The translations under genes were made by a program, and so were the position numbers. Below, one piece after another: positions 33,300-42,213 of a DNA stretch of 64,000 bases (position 1 is its first letter; the number at the start of each line of letters is the position of its first letter). This DNA is from Micromonospora yangpuensis (lineage in GTDB: Bacteria; Actinomycetota; Actinomycetes; Mycobacteriales; Micromonosporaceae), in NCBI RefSeq assembly GCF_900091615.1, contig NZ_FMIA01000002.1, positions 6,245,001-6,309,000 of the forward strand, given 5' to 3'. The notes under the pieces were generated by a model that saw only the letters and a list, made by a program, of their open reading frames with translations, searched no databases and was not told where the DNA came from.

Positions 33300-35102
33300 A
33301 TGGACGCCGCCGCGCAGAACGACCGCACGCTCGTCGAGGCGGTTCGCCGGGGCGACCGGGCCGGCCTGGAAGCCATGTACCGGTGCTACGCCGACCGGCT
33401 CCACACGTACGCCCGGGTGCTGCTGCGTGAGCCGGAGGCCGCCGCGGACGCCGTCCACGACGCCTTCCTCACCGCCAGCCAGCGCATCGGTCAGCTCCGC
33501 GACCCTGACCGGCTGCGCCCCTGGCTGTACACGATCGTGCGCAACGAGTGTCTCCGGCAGCTGCGGGAACGGTCCCGCTCCGCGCCGTTGGCCGAGGCGG
33601 CGGAGCCGGTGGCCGACACCGCCGACCCGGGCACGGGCGTCAACGCCGACCAGGTACGCGACCTCGTGCACGCCGCAGTGGCCGCCCTCAACCCCGGCGA
33701 CCGCGAGGTGGTCTATCTGGCGATCCGCCACGAGTTGTCCGCCGTCGACATCGGCGTGGCCCTCGGGGTGTCCGCCAACCACGCCCACGCTCGCCTGTCC
33801 CGGGCCCGCTCGCAGCTCGAACGGGCCCTCGGCGCGCTGCTCGTGGCCCGGAGCGGAGCGGGGGACTGCCCGGTGCTGGCCGATCTTCTCGACGGTTGGC
33901 AGGGCCGCTTCACCCCGACCCTGCGCAAGCGCGTCTCCCGGCACATCGACGGCTGCCCCGCCTGCGGTCTGCTCCGGCGCGAGCAGTTCAACCCGGCGGC
34001 GCTGTTGACCGCGTACACGGCCCCGGGTTTCCTCGTCGCCGCGGACCCGGTGTGGTCGAGGCTCACCGAGGTTCAAGCCCAAGTCGACGCCGACGCCGAC
34101 ACCGAGGCCGACACCGAGGCCGACGCCGAGGCCGACACCGAGGCCGACGCCGACACCGAGGCCGACGCCGACGCCGAGGCCGACGCCGACGCGTCGGACG
34201 GCCGGATCGACCCGGTCGACGCGGGGCGCGCACCCAACGGGCCCCCCGCTCCGGCGGTGGCGGCGGGTGGGGTCCCGGAGGCTGCTGCGGAAGCACGGCG
34301 GACCGTGGCCCACCCGGTCCGGGTGACCTCGGTGTCGGCGCGGCAGGCCCCGACCGGCCGCGACCGGCATCGACGCCGGTTGGCCACGACCGCTGTGCTG
34401 TTGGTGCTCCTGGCCATCGGCGGAACCTGGGCGTTGGTCATCGGACACCCGGCCGCCGAGCAGGTCGGGACCTCCGGCGCGCAGGCGCTGCCACTGACGA
34501 GTCCGGGTGGCACAGCTCCCGGTGGCACGGCGGTGTCCGGATCGCCACCCCATGGTGTACCGCGATCCGGGCCGGCCAGCACCGACGGTACGACCGACAA
34601 CCAGGCCGCCTCGACAGCGGCGGGTGCGGCGGCACCCGACCACGGGCCGGCCGGCCCGGATCCGGCGATCACCCCGGCAGGGCCGTCGGTACCGACCACG
34701 ACCAGCTCGCCGGCCAGGCCCCGGCCGACCGTGCCCTCGCCGACCGTGCCCTCGCCGACCGTGCCCTCGCCGACCGTGCCCCGGCCGGCCGCCTCGCCGC
34801 AACTGGCCGCTCCGTTCACGGTCACCGCCGATGCGCACACCCGTTGCGGGTCGGACAGCTACCTCCTGGTGGTACGGGTCACCGGCAGCGCCGCGCTCGG
34901 CGACGCCCAGCTGAGCATCACGCCAACCGGTGGTGCCCCGTCGACCCGGGCGATGACCGTGACGGGACCGTCCGCGTCGGTGACCGTGGGACAGTTGCGG
35001 GCTACCGGCCTGACCTGGCGGGTACGGGCGACCGCCGCCGACGGCCGTACCGCCCGCAGCCCGTCGTACCCGATCAGCGATCCCTGCGTCCGGCCGGGCT
35101 AG
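33300..35102 (+). CDS. ECF sigma factor fused to a membrane and extracytoplasmic tail
   Basis: A 600-residue protein. Sigma region 2 (about 10-75: AMYRCYADRLHTYARVLL, WLYTIVRNECLRQL) and region 4 (about 120-175: NPGDREVVYLAIRHELSAVD) are followed by a HIDGCPACGLL zinc-finger-like segment (about 220), an acidic ADTEAD repeat (about 262-300), one membrane helix (ATTAVLLVLLAIGGTWALV, about 362-380), a Pro/Thr repeat (SPTVP four times) and an outer Ig-like domain. A sigma factor carrying its own anti-sigma-like anchor is implied. ATG 33300 has a ggggga site; ATG 33285 is an alternative. Confidence 0.8.
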   Translation: MDAAAQNDRTLVEAVRRGDRAGLEAMYRCYADRLHTYARVLLREPEAAADAVHDAFLTASQRIGQLRDPDRLRPWLYTIVRNECLRQLRERSRSAPLAEAAEPVADTADPGTGVNADQVRDLVHAAVAALNPGDREVVYLAIRHELSAVDIGVALGVSANHAHARLSRARSQLERALGALLVARSGAGDCPVLADLLDGWQGRFTPTLRKRVSRHIDGCPACGLLRREQFNPAALLTAYTAPGFLVAADPVWSRLTEVQAQVDADADTEADTEADAEADTEADADTEADADAEADADASDGRIDPVDAGRAPNGPPAPAVAAGGVPEAAAEARRTVAHPVRVTSVSARQAPTGRDRHRRRLATTAVLLVLLAIGGTWALVIGHPAAEQVGTSGAQALPLTSPGGTAPGGTAVSGSPPHGVPRSGPASTDGTTDNQAASTAAGAAAPDHGPAGPDPAITPAGPSVPTTTSSPARPRPTVPSPTVPSPTVPSPTVPRPAASPQLAAPFTVTADAHTRCGSDSYLLVVRVTGSAALGDAQLSITPTGGAPSTRAMTVTGPSASVTVGQLRATGLTWRVRATAADGRTARSPSYPISDPCVRPG

Positions 35103-35280
35103 CGCCGGGCATCCAGCACCGCCAACCGGTACGCCTGCCCGGGGCGACGACCGCATGACGTGGATCACAGCGCTCGGCTTGCCGATGCCGCCTCGCTGCC
35201 TATTCTTGGCTGATGTCCGCTGACAGTGATCCTCCCAGTCCGAGCCGCCGTGCCGACCTGCCCGAGGTGGCCCGGTGGTG

Positions 35281-36702
35281 ATGGAGTGGTTCCTGCTGGC
35301 GATCGTGGTGCTGCTCATCGCGGCCAACGCGATCTTCGTGGCGGCGGAGTTCGCCTTCGTCACGGTGGACCGCGCGACCGTGGAACGCGAGGCGAAAGCC
35401 GGTGACGGCCGCTCGGCCAGCCTGCTCAAGGGCCTGCGGACGCTGTCGACCCAGCTCTCCGGAGCGCAGCTGGGCATCACCGTCACCAGCCTGATCACCG
35501 GTTTCCTGGCCGAGCCGTCCCTGGCCGCGCTGCTGCGCGGCCCACTCGGACTGACCGGCCTGTCCGACAGCGCGACCACCGCGCTCTCGATCTCACTGGC
35601 GCTGGTGCTGGCGACCGTCTTCCAGATGGTCCTCGGTGAGCTGGTGCCGAAGAACTGGGCGATCTCCGAACCGCTGCGGGTGGGTCGGGCGGTCGCCGGG
35701 GCGCAACGCGGCTTCACCACCGCCGCCGGCCCGCTGATCCGTTTCCTCAACGGCGCGGCCAACTGGATCCTGCACCGGATGGGTATCGAGCCGACCGAGG
35801 AACTGGCCTCGGCCCGTTCCCCGCAGGAGCTCTCCTCCCTGGTCAGCCGCTCGGGTCGGGAGGGCACCCTGGACGCCCGGACGGCCGAGCTGGTGGCCCG
35901 CTCGATCGACTTCGGTGAGCGTACCGCCGACGACGTGATGACTCCCCGGACCAGGGCCCGGTTCGTCTCCGCCGACGCCTCCGCCGCCGAGATCCTGGCG
36001 TTGGCCGCCGACACCGGGCACGCCCGGTTCCCGGTGACCGCCTCCGGCGCGGACGAGGTCCTCGGCGCGGTGCACTTCAAGCACGCCCTGGCCGTGCCCA
36101 CCGCCGAGCGGGCCCAGCGACCCGTACGCAGCATCATGGTCGACCTGCCCGAGGTTCCCGAGACGATGGAGCTCGACCCGTTGCTGGCCGTGCTGCGCGA
36201 ACCGGGCCTGCAGATGGCGGTCGTGCTCGACGAGTACGGCGGCACCGCCGGCATCGTCACCCTGGAGGACCTGGTGGAGGAGATCGTCGGGGAGATCGCC
36301 GACGAGCAGGACCGGCCGGTACGCCGGCACCACCGGGCCGCCGACGGCACCTGGACGCTGTCCGGGCTGCTCCGCCCGGACGAGGCGTCCCGGCTGATCG
36401 ACCTCGACCTGCCCGAGGCGCGCAGCGCCGAGACCCTCGGCGGACTGGTCACCGAACAGCTCGGCCGCTTTCCCGAGGTCGGTGACAGCGTGCTGGTGAC
36501 CGCCGCCGACCGGGCCCATCCCGACGACGACGGCCTGCCCACCCCGGCCGACGTGGAGCTCACCGTCACCCGGCTCGACGGGCGCCGGGTCGACCGGCTC
36601 ACCCTGCGCCAGGTCGCACCCACCACCGACGCCAGACCCACCCCCGGCACCGTGCCCGCGCCCGCCGGCGACGCCGAGAAGATCGAGGAAGTACGGTCAT
36701 GA
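35281..36702 (+). CDS. CNNM/CorC-type hemolysin-family membrane protein (first)
   Basis: A 473-residue protein with an N-terminal DUF21/CNNM membrane domain (about 1-190, starting MEWFLLAIVVLLIAANAIFV and including GELVPKNWAI), a CBS domain pair (about 205-330, with ADDVMTPR and DEYGGTAGIVTLEDLVEEIV) and a C-terminal transporter-associated CorC domain. The family is linked to Mg2+/Co2+ efflux. In-frame GTGs at 35275 and 35278 are alternative starts. It overlaps the second copy by 4 bp. Confidence 0.9.
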   Translation: MEWFLLAIVVLLIAANAIFVAAEFAFVTVDRATVEREAKAGDGRSASLLKGLRTLSTQLSGAQLGITVTSLITGFLAEPSLAALLRGPLGLTGLSDSATTALSISLALVLATVFQMVLGELVPKNWAISEPLRVGRAVAGAQRGFTTAAGPLIRFLNGAANWILHRMGIEPTEELASARSPQELSSLVSRSGREGTLDARTAELVARSIDFGERTADDVMTPRTRARFVSADASAAEILALAADTGHARFPVTASGADEVLGAVHFKHALAVPTAERAQRPVRSIMVDLPEVPETMELDPLLAVLREPGLQMAVVLDEYGGTAGIVTLEDLVEEIVGEIADEQDRPVRRHHRAADGTWTLSGLLRPDEASRLIDLDLPEARSAETLGGLVTEQLGRFPEVGDSVLVTAADRAHPDDDGLPTPADVELTVTRLDGRRVDRLTLRQVAPTTDARPTPGTVPAPAGDAEKIEEVRS

Positions 36703-37760
36703 GCGACGTCACCGCCCTGCTGCTGGCCGTGGCGCTGCTGATCGGCAACGCCTTCTTCGTCGGCGCGGAGTTCGCCCTGATCTCGGCCCGCCGTACCCAG
36801 ATCGAACCGCGCGCCGCAGCTGGCTCCACCATCGCCCGGGTCACCCTGCGGGCGATGGAGAACGTCTCGCTGATGATGGCCGGCGCGCAGCTCGGCATCA
36901 CCGTCTGTTCGCTGGGCCTGGGCGCCGTCGGCGAACCGGCCGTGGCACACCTGCTGGAACGGCCGTTCGCCGCGATGGGCGTACCGGACGGGCTGCTGCA
37001 TCCGATCGCCTTCGCGATCGCCCTGGTCGTGGTGGTCTTCCTGCACATGGTCCTCGGCGAGATGGTGCCCAAGAACATCGCCCTGGCCGGCCCGGAACGC
37101 TCCGCGCTGATCCTCGGGCCGGTGCTCTACGGCATCGTCACCGTGCTGCGGCCGCTGATCTGGCTGCTCAACCAGCTCGCCAACGCCGTGCTCCGGCTGC
37201 TGCGGGTCACCCCGAAGGACGAGGTCGCGTCGGCCTTCACCAGCGAGGAGGTGGCCGGCTTCATCAGCCAGTCCCGCCAGGAAGGCCTCCTCGACCAGCA
37301 GGAACACGACCTGCTCACCGGCGCGCTCAGCTTCAACGAGCAGACCGCCGAGAAGGTGGCCCTGCCGCTGTCGTCGCTGGTCACCGTCGCTCAGGACAGC
37401 ACCCCCGTCGAACTGGAGGAGCAGTGCGCCAGCACCGGCTTCTCCCGCTTCCCGACCACCGGGCCCGACGGAACGCTCACCGGCTACGTACACGTCAAGG
37501 ACATCCTCGGCGTCCCCGACGAGGACCGGGACCGGCCGGTCGACCGGCAGCGGATCCGCGACCTGGCCACGGTGGACGCCGGGCAGCCGCTGCGCGACGT
37601 GCTGGCCGTCATGCAGCAGCAGGGCGCGCACCTGGCCAGGGTGGTGGAGCCGGGTACGGACCGGCTACTGGGCCTGGCCGCCCTGGAGGACGTGATCGAG
37701 GAGCTGGTCGGCGAGGTCCGCGACGCCACCCAGCGCGTCCCCGAGCCAGCCCGCGCCTGA
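36699..37760 (+). CDS. CNNM/CorC-type hemolysin-family membrane protein (second)
   Basis: A 353-residue relative of the previous protein: DUF21/CNNM domain (about 1-190, with GEMVPKNIALAGPERSAL) and a CBS pair (about 205-335), but no C-terminal CorC domain. ATGA overlap with the first gene. Tandem pairs of this kind are common in actinobacteria and probably form a heteromeric ion transporter. Confidence 0.9.
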   Translation: MSDVTALLLAVALLIGNAFFVGAEFALISARRTQIEPRAAAGSTIARVTLRAMENVSLMMAGAQLGITVCSLGLGAVGEPAVAHLLERPFAAMGVPDGLLHPIAFAIALVVVVFLHMVLGEMVPKNIALAGPERSALILGPVLYGIVTVLRPLIWLLNQLANAVLRLLRVTPKDEVASAFTSEEVAGFISQSRQEGLLDQQEHDLLTGALSFNEQTAEKVALPLSSLVTVAQDSTPVELEEQCASTGFSRFPTTGPDGTLTGYVHVKDILGVPDEDRDRPVDRQRIRDLATVDAGQPLRDVLAVMQQQGAHLARVVEPGTDRLLGLAALEDVIEELVGEVRDATQRVPEPARA

Positions 37761-37762
37761 CC

Positions 37763-37906
37763 GCCCCGCTCCGCTCCGCGCCCCGCTCCGCCCCGCTCCG
37801 CTCCGCCCCGCCCCGCTCCGCCCCGCCCCGCCCCGCTCCGCTCCGCTCCGCCCCGCTCCGCTCCGCTCCGCCCCGCTCCGCTCCGCTCCGCCCCGCTCCG
37901 CTCCGC
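37763..37906. repeat. Five-base simple repeat (cgctc / cgccc)
   Basis: About 28 units of ccgct or ccgcc in mixed order over 144 bases, just downstream of the hemolysin pair and ending about 35 bases before the inversion repeat. All six frames are open by composition only. Confidence 0.85.
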
Positions 37907-37940
37907 CGAGCGTCCCCCGGGGTGTGCCCTGTGGGCGTGC

Positions 37941-37968
37941 CCGCGGGGTGTGACCTCTGGGTGTGCCC
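37941..37968 (+). repeat. 28-bp copy at the right inversion junction
   Basis: Identical to the reverse complement of 17344-17371. It directly precedes the orphan C-terminal third of the methyltransferase. Confidence 0.9.
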
Positions 37969-37969
37969 G

Positions 37970-38170
37970 CGGTACTGGTGCGACGACTGGCAGCACACGT
38001 ATCACCGGGACGACTGGTTGGACCTGCTGCCCACCCAGGGCCTGCACACCCGGCTTCCCGCCGACACGCTCGACCGGATCCTCGACGGCACCGGTGCCGC
38101 GATCGACGCGGTCGGCGGCAGCTTCCCGATGCGCTACAGCACGGTCACCGTCACGGCCGTCCGCACCTGA
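37970..38170 (+). pseudogene. Methyltransferase, orphan C-terminal part
   Basis: The frame from CGG 37970 reads RYWCDDWQHTYHRDDWLDLL followed by PTQGLHTRLP, then AAIDAVGGSFPMRYSTVTVT, the typical end of the class I methyltransferase family whose start lies at 17992-17372. Joining GAACCG of that part to CGGTACTGG here gives an uninterrupted family-like ...DEPRYWCDDWQ. It has no start codon or ribosome site of its own. Confidence 0.85.
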
Positions 38171-38287
38171 TCCGGCCCGCTCCGCCGGGCGGCGTTCCCG
38201 TGCCCCGACCCGCGCGGCGCGGACCCCGACCCGCGCGGCGCGGATCCCGGAGCGCACCAGCACCCGGAGGCGCCCCGCGACGGCCGG

Positions 38288-38737
38288 TCAGGCGAGCAGC
38301 GTACGCAGGATGCGGGCGAGCTGTTCCCGGTCGGCCGGCGGCAGGTCCCCGAAGAGATCGTCGGCGGCGGCCCGGCGGGCGGCGTACATGGCGGCACCGG
38401 CGCGGGTGCCCTCCTCGGTCGGCGTGACCAGGGTGGCGCGCCGGTCCGTCGGGTCGGCCTGCCGCCGCACCAGACCCCGGGCCTGAAGGTCGTCGACGAC
38501 CTCGGTGGCCGAGCGGGGGGCGATCCGCAGGTGCTCGGCGATCGCACTGAGCCGCAGCGGACCGTGCCGGTTGAGCACGCCGAGCGCCCGGGACTGGGCG
38601 GGCGTGACGTCCCACGGCGCGAGCGCCTGACGGGTGCGGTGGCGCAGCCGTCGGGTCACCGCCCAGAACGCCTCGGCGAGGCCGTCCTCGGGCTGGTGCG
38701 GGTCCGTGGTCACGGGGACCGGCGGGTCTTCGGGCAC
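38288..38737 (-). CDS. MarR-family regulator
   Basis: A 149-residue winged-helix regulator: VTPAQSRALGVLNRHGPLRL then SAIAEHLRIAPRSATEVVDD, wing DLQARGLVRRQADPTDRRAT. GTG start. It is divergent from an ABC exporter gene; the palindrome at 38777-38789 lies between them, so it likely represses the exporter and itself and responds to a small molecule. Confidence 0.9.
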   Translation of the reverse strand: MPEDPPVPVTTDPHQPEDGLAEAFWAVTRRLRHRTRQALAPWDVTPAQSRALGVLNRHGPLRLSAIAEHLRIAPRSATEVVDDLQARGLVRRQADPTDRRATLVTPTEEGTRAGAAMYAARRAAADDLFGDLPPADREQLARILRTLLA

Positions 38738-38776
38738 GGGAACAACCTACCAGGAGAAGGTGTTGTTCCCTCATGT

Positions 38777-38789
38777 TGAGGTAACCTCA
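38777..38789. promoter_or_regulatory. Likely MarR operator
   Basis: TGAGGT-a-ACCTCA, a perfect 6-bp inverted repeat with a one-base centre, 29 bases upstream of the exporter start codon. Confidence 0.65.
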
Positions 38790-38817
38790 GCATTAGTCGA
38801 AGGTAAGGGAGCATCCC

Positions 38818-40656
38818 TTGGAACCCGTCCCCTCCGGCCGCGACCGCGGCTCCCACAAGCCCGGCCGCGACCACAAGCCCGGCCGCGACCGCGGCTCCCA
38901 CGAGCTCAGCGCCGAGGAGCAGGCGCAGGCCCGCCAGGTGTCCCTGCGTCGCATCGGCGGACTCTTCGCCCGGCACCGGGGCGCGCTCGCCACCGTCACC
39001 GCGATCATCGTGGCCTCCTCGGTGCTCGCCACGGCCACGCCCTTCCTGCTCCGCGCGGTGATCGACCGGGCCCTGCCCGAGCGCGACCTGCCGCTGCTGG
39101 CCTGGCTGGTGGCCGGCCTGGTCGTGGTCGCCGCCGTCACCTCCGTGCTGGGCGTGGCGCAGACCTGGATCTCCACCCGGGTGGGCCAGCAGGTCATGCA
39201 CCGGCTGCGCACCGACGTCTTCACCCACCTGCAGCGACAGTCACTGGCGTTCTTCACCCGGACCCGCACCGGCGAGGTCCAGTCCCGGATCACCAACGAC
39301 ATCGGTGGCATGCAGTCGGTGGTCACCTCGACCGCCACCTCGATCGCGGCCAACCTGACCACCGTGATCGCCACCGGGGTGGCCATGCTCGCCCTGTCCT
39401 GGCGACTGTCGCTGGTCTCCCTCGTCGTGCTGCCACCGGCCATCTGGCTGACCCGCCGGGTCGCCCAGCTCCGTCGGGAGATCACCGCGCGGCGGCAACG
39501 TGAACTCGCCGACCTCAACGTCACGGTCGAGGAAGGGCTCTCGGTCAGCGGCGTACACCTGGCCAAGACCCTCGGCACCGGCCCCGCCCTGGCCGCGCGC
39601 TTCACCGCCTCCTCGGCCCGCCTGGTCGACCTGGAGCTGCGCTCCGAGCTCGCCGGCCGCTGGCGGATGGCCACGATGAGCGTCGTCTTCGCCGCCATTC
39701 CGGCGGTGATCTACCTCAGCGCCGGACTGCCCGGCACCGCCGGGACGCTCAGCATCGGCACCCTGGTCGCCTTCACCGCGTTGCAGGGCGGGTTGTTCCG
39801 GCCGCTGACCGGGCTGCTCAACGTGGCCGTCTCGGTCACCGCCTCGCTGGCGCTCTTCGCCCGGATCTTCGAGTACCTGGACCTGCCGGTCGAGGTGGCC
39901 GACCCGGCCGAGCCGGTCGAGATCGACAGGCGCCGGGTCCGGGGCGAGCTACGCCTGACCGACGTCACCTTCCACTACCCGGGCAGTGACACCGCCGCCG
40001 TAGCCGGGATCAATCTCGACGTCCCCGCCGGCACCAGCCTGGCCCTGGTCGGCGAGACCGGGTCCGGCAAGAGCACCCTGGCCGCGCTGCTGAGCCGGCT
40101 CCACGACCCGACCAGCGGCCGGATCACCGTCGACGGCGTCGACCTGCGCCAGCTGCGCCTGGCTGATCTCGCCGCCATCGTCGGGGTGGTCAGCCAGGAG
40201 ACGTACCTGCTGCACACCACCGTCCGGGAGAACCTGCGCTACGCCCGTCCTGACGCCACCGACGCCGAGATCGAGGCCGCCGCCCGCGCCGCCCAGATCC
40301 ACGACCTGATCGCCGGCCTGCCCGACGGGTACGACACGGTGGTCGGGTCGCGGGGGCACCGCTTCTCCGGCGGCGAGAAGCAGCGCCTGGCGATCGCCCG
40401 GACGCTGCTGCGCGACCCGCGGGTGCTGATCCTCGACGAGGCCACCAGCGCCCTGGACACCGAGACCGAGCGCGCCGTGCAACGGGCGTTCGACGAGGTG
40501 GCCCGGGGTCGTACCACCGTCACCATCGCCCATCGGCTGGCCACCGTGCGCGACGCCGACCGGATCGCGGTGCTCGACCACGGGCGGATCGTGGAGTCCG
40601 GCGACCACGCCGACCTGCTGGCGCGGGCCGGCCGCTACGCCGCCCTCGCCGCCTGA
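38818..40656 (+). CDS. ABC multidrug-type exporter, fused permease and ATPase
   Basis: A 612-residue half-transporter from TTG 38818 (site aaggga, about 8 bases ahead). The N-terminus has a repeated GRDRGSHKPGRDHKPGRD element, then a type 1 exporter membrane domain (about 50-330) and an ATPase domain (about 375-610) with Walker A GETGSGKST, signature FSGGEKQRLAI and Walker B VLILDEATSALD. Under MarR control; probably drug efflux, substrate unknown. Confidence 0.9.
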   Translation: MEPVPSGRDRGSHKPGRDHKPGRDRGSHELSAEEQAQARQVSLRRIGGLFARHRGALATVTAIIVASSVLATATPFLLRAVIDRALPERDLPLLAWLVAGLVVVAAVTSVLGVAQTWISTRVGQQVMHRLRTDVFTHLQRQSLAFFTRTRTGEVQSRITNDIGGMQSVVTSTATSIAANLTTVIATGVAMLALSWRLSLVSLVVLPPAIWLTRRVAQLRREITARRQRELADLNVTVEEGLSVSGVHLAKTLGTGPALAARFTASSARLVDLELRSELAGRWRMATMSVVFAAIPAVIYLSAGLPGTAGTLSIGTLVAFTALQGGLFRPLTGLLNVAVSVTASLALFARIFEYLDLPVEVADPAEPVEIDRRRVRGELRLTDVTFHYPGSDTAAVAGINLDVPAGTSLALVGETGSGKSTLAALLSRLHDPTSGRITVDGVDLRQLRLADLAAIVGVVSQETYLLHTTVRENLRYARPDATDAEIEAAARAAQIHDLIAGLPDGYDTVVGSRGHRFSGGEKQRLAIARTLLRDPRVLILDEATSALDTETERAVQRAFDEVARGRTTVTIAHRLATVRDADRIAVLDHGRIVESGDHADLLARAGRYAALAA

Positions 40657-40779
40657 CAGCCCCGCTCCGGCGGCGCTCCGCGCACCGTCCCGGACCGGCC
40701 GATCCGGCCAGATGCGTTCGTGGTGGCCGGCACCAGGGGCAGGAGCAGCGGCAGGACGTCGGCTGCGACGTACGACGCA

Positions 40780-40809
40780 TTGACACGCCCTGTCGTCGCT
40801 GGCCAGACT
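40780..40809 (+). promoter_or_regulatory. Promoter of the B12 uptake operon
   Basis: TTGACA (40780-40785) with an 18-base spacer to CAGACT (40804-40809); transcription would start just before the cobalamin riboswitch. The 120 bases upstream, back to the exporter stop, hold nothing else I can identify. Confidence 0.5.
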
Positions 40810-40827
40810 GACGGCACAAGTCCACAA

Positions 40828-40935
40828 GCGCGTACGTGCGGGGGAAGTCCGGTCTGAGTCCGGCGCTGGCCCGCAACGGTAGGCCGTCGAGGTGATCCAC
40901 TTTCGACGGCGAGCCCGAATACCCGCCGTACGCGT
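40828..40935 (+). ncRNA. Cobalamin riboswitch
   Basis: Closing stem P1 pairs 40829-40836 with 40927-40934. Between them are the conserved blocks gggggaagtccggtctgagt, then ccggcgctggcccgcaacgg and gagcccgaatacccgcc, as in actinobacterial AdoCbl riboswitches. Downstream stems (gacggtcgtc / gacgaccgcc, 41000s) and a gccggaaagg site before ATG 41043 suggest translational control. Genes downstream would be off when cobalamin is abundant. Confidence 0.85.
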
Positions 40936-41042
40936 GAATTCGTTCCCCCACCCGTCGTGGCCCACGGGTCGGAGTCCCGGTCCTCCGCGTCACGACGGTC
41001 GTCCGGGTTTCTGACGACCGCCGGGCCGGAAAGGCGCTTCCG

Positions 41043-42083
41043 ATGGTCGTCCGCCTGAGCCGGCACCACCTGCTCGTCCTCCTCTGCGGTCTGCTCGCCG
41101 CCCTCACCCTCACCACCCCCGCGCTCGCCGCGCCCGCGCCCGCCGGCCCGGTGCCGACGGGCCCGACCCGCGCCGAGGCCGCCGCCGGTTGGCTGGCCCG
41201 TCAACTCGTCGACGGCGAACGCCTCGAAGTGGTCTTCGACGGCGTCGCCTACCCCGACCAGGGGCTCACCCTCGACGCGGTCCTCGCCTTCGCCGCCGCC
41301 GGCGTCGCCGACGACTTCGGTGCGTCGGCACTGGCCTGGGTCACCCGGCCGGACATCCGCGACGGTTACGTCGGCGACGGCAGCACCGAGGCGTACGCCG
41401 GCGCCACCGCGAAGCTCGCCCTCGCCGTCGCGGTACGCGGCGCGGATCCGACCGATGTGGGCGGGGTCGACCTGACCGCCCGGCTGCGTTCGCTGCAGTC
41501 GACCGACGGCCGGTTCACCGACCGGTCCGCGTTCGGCGACTACAGCAACGCCTTCAGCCAGTCCCTGGCGATCCTCGCCCTGCACCGCACCGCGCCGGGG
41601 GTGCCTCCGGCGGCGGCGTCCTGGCTGGCCGGTACCCGGTGTGCCGACGGCGGTTATCCGCTGCTGCCCGCCCAGCCGGTCTGTACCTCCGACGTGGACG
41701 CCACCGCGCTCGCGGTGCAGGCGCTGCGGGCCGCCGGCCGCCCGGCCGACGCCGCCGCCGGGCTGCGCTGGCTGGTCTCCGTGCAGGGCACCGACGGCGG
41801 ATTCGGCAACGCCAACAGCACCGGTCTCGCCGCGCAGGCGCTACGCGCCGGCGGCCGGCCGCTGGCCTGGGCTCGGGCCCGCACCTTCCTCACCGGACTC
41901 CAGGTGGGCTGCGCCGGTGCGCCGGCCGACCGGGGCGCGGTCGACTTCGACGGCGGCACCTTCGATCCGCAGACCGCCGTCCGCGCGACCGCACAGGCCG
42001 TCCTCGGCCTGACCGGCACCGGGTACGCCCAGCTCTCGGCCACTGGGGCGACCGCCGGGGCACCGGTGACCTCCTGCCCCTGA
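41043..42083 (+). CDS. Secreted prenyltransferase-fold protein, transcobalamin alpha-like
   Basis: A 346-residue exported protein. Signal peptide ends near ALAAPAP (residue 30). The rest is a repeat alpha/alpha-barrel with characteristic QSTDGRF, DGGYPLL, QGTDGGFGNANSTGLAAQAL segments, as in prenyltransferase/squalene-oxidase repeats. The alpha domain of animal intrinsic factor and transcobalamin has this same fold. With a cobalamin riboswitch in front and DUF4430 genes behind, B12 capture at the cell surface is the best guess. It has no anchor, so it is secreted or associates with a partner. Confidence 0.75.
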   Translation: MVVRLSRHHLLVLLCGLLAALTLTTPALAAPAPAGPVPTGPTRAEAAAGWLARQLVDGERLEVVFDGVAYPDQGLTLDAVLAFAAAGVADDFGASALAWVTRPDIRDGYVGDGSTEAYAGATAKLALAVAVRGADPTDVGGVDLTARLRSLQSTDGRFTDRSAFGDYSNAFSQSLAILALHRTAPGVPPAAASWLAGTRCADGGYPLLPAQPVCTSDVDATALAVQALRAAGRPADAAAGLRWLVSVQGTDGGFGNANSTGLAAQALRAGGRPLAWARARTFLTGLQVGCAGAPADRGAVDFDGGTFDPQTAVRATAQAVLGLTGTGYAQLSATGATAGAPVTSCP

Positions 42084-42213
42084 GCGGCCCCGGTGCGCCA
42101 CCCGTCCGGTCCCCGCTCGTCCCAGCTCAGCTCGCCGTGCCCCAGCTCGCCTCACCCAACTCCCCTCACCTCAGCTCGTCTCACCTCGGCTCGTCCGACC
42201 ACAGGAGGACGTC

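Noticed and set aside
30579..37631. A 2350-codon open frame on the minus strand covering subtilase through the sigma factor and hemolysin genes
   Set aside because: Only the part from 33167 downward has protein-like sequence (subtilase). The rest is the antisense image of the sigma factor and CNNM genes, open because of the high GC.
37950..38486. 178-codon frame over the methyltransferase remnant and MarR gene
   Set aside because: Different frame from the real remnant; Arg-rich composition typical of antisense images.
40978..41042. A second riboswitch before the alpha-like gene
   Set aside because: The stems here are better explained as the expression platform of the cobalamin riboswitch just upstream.
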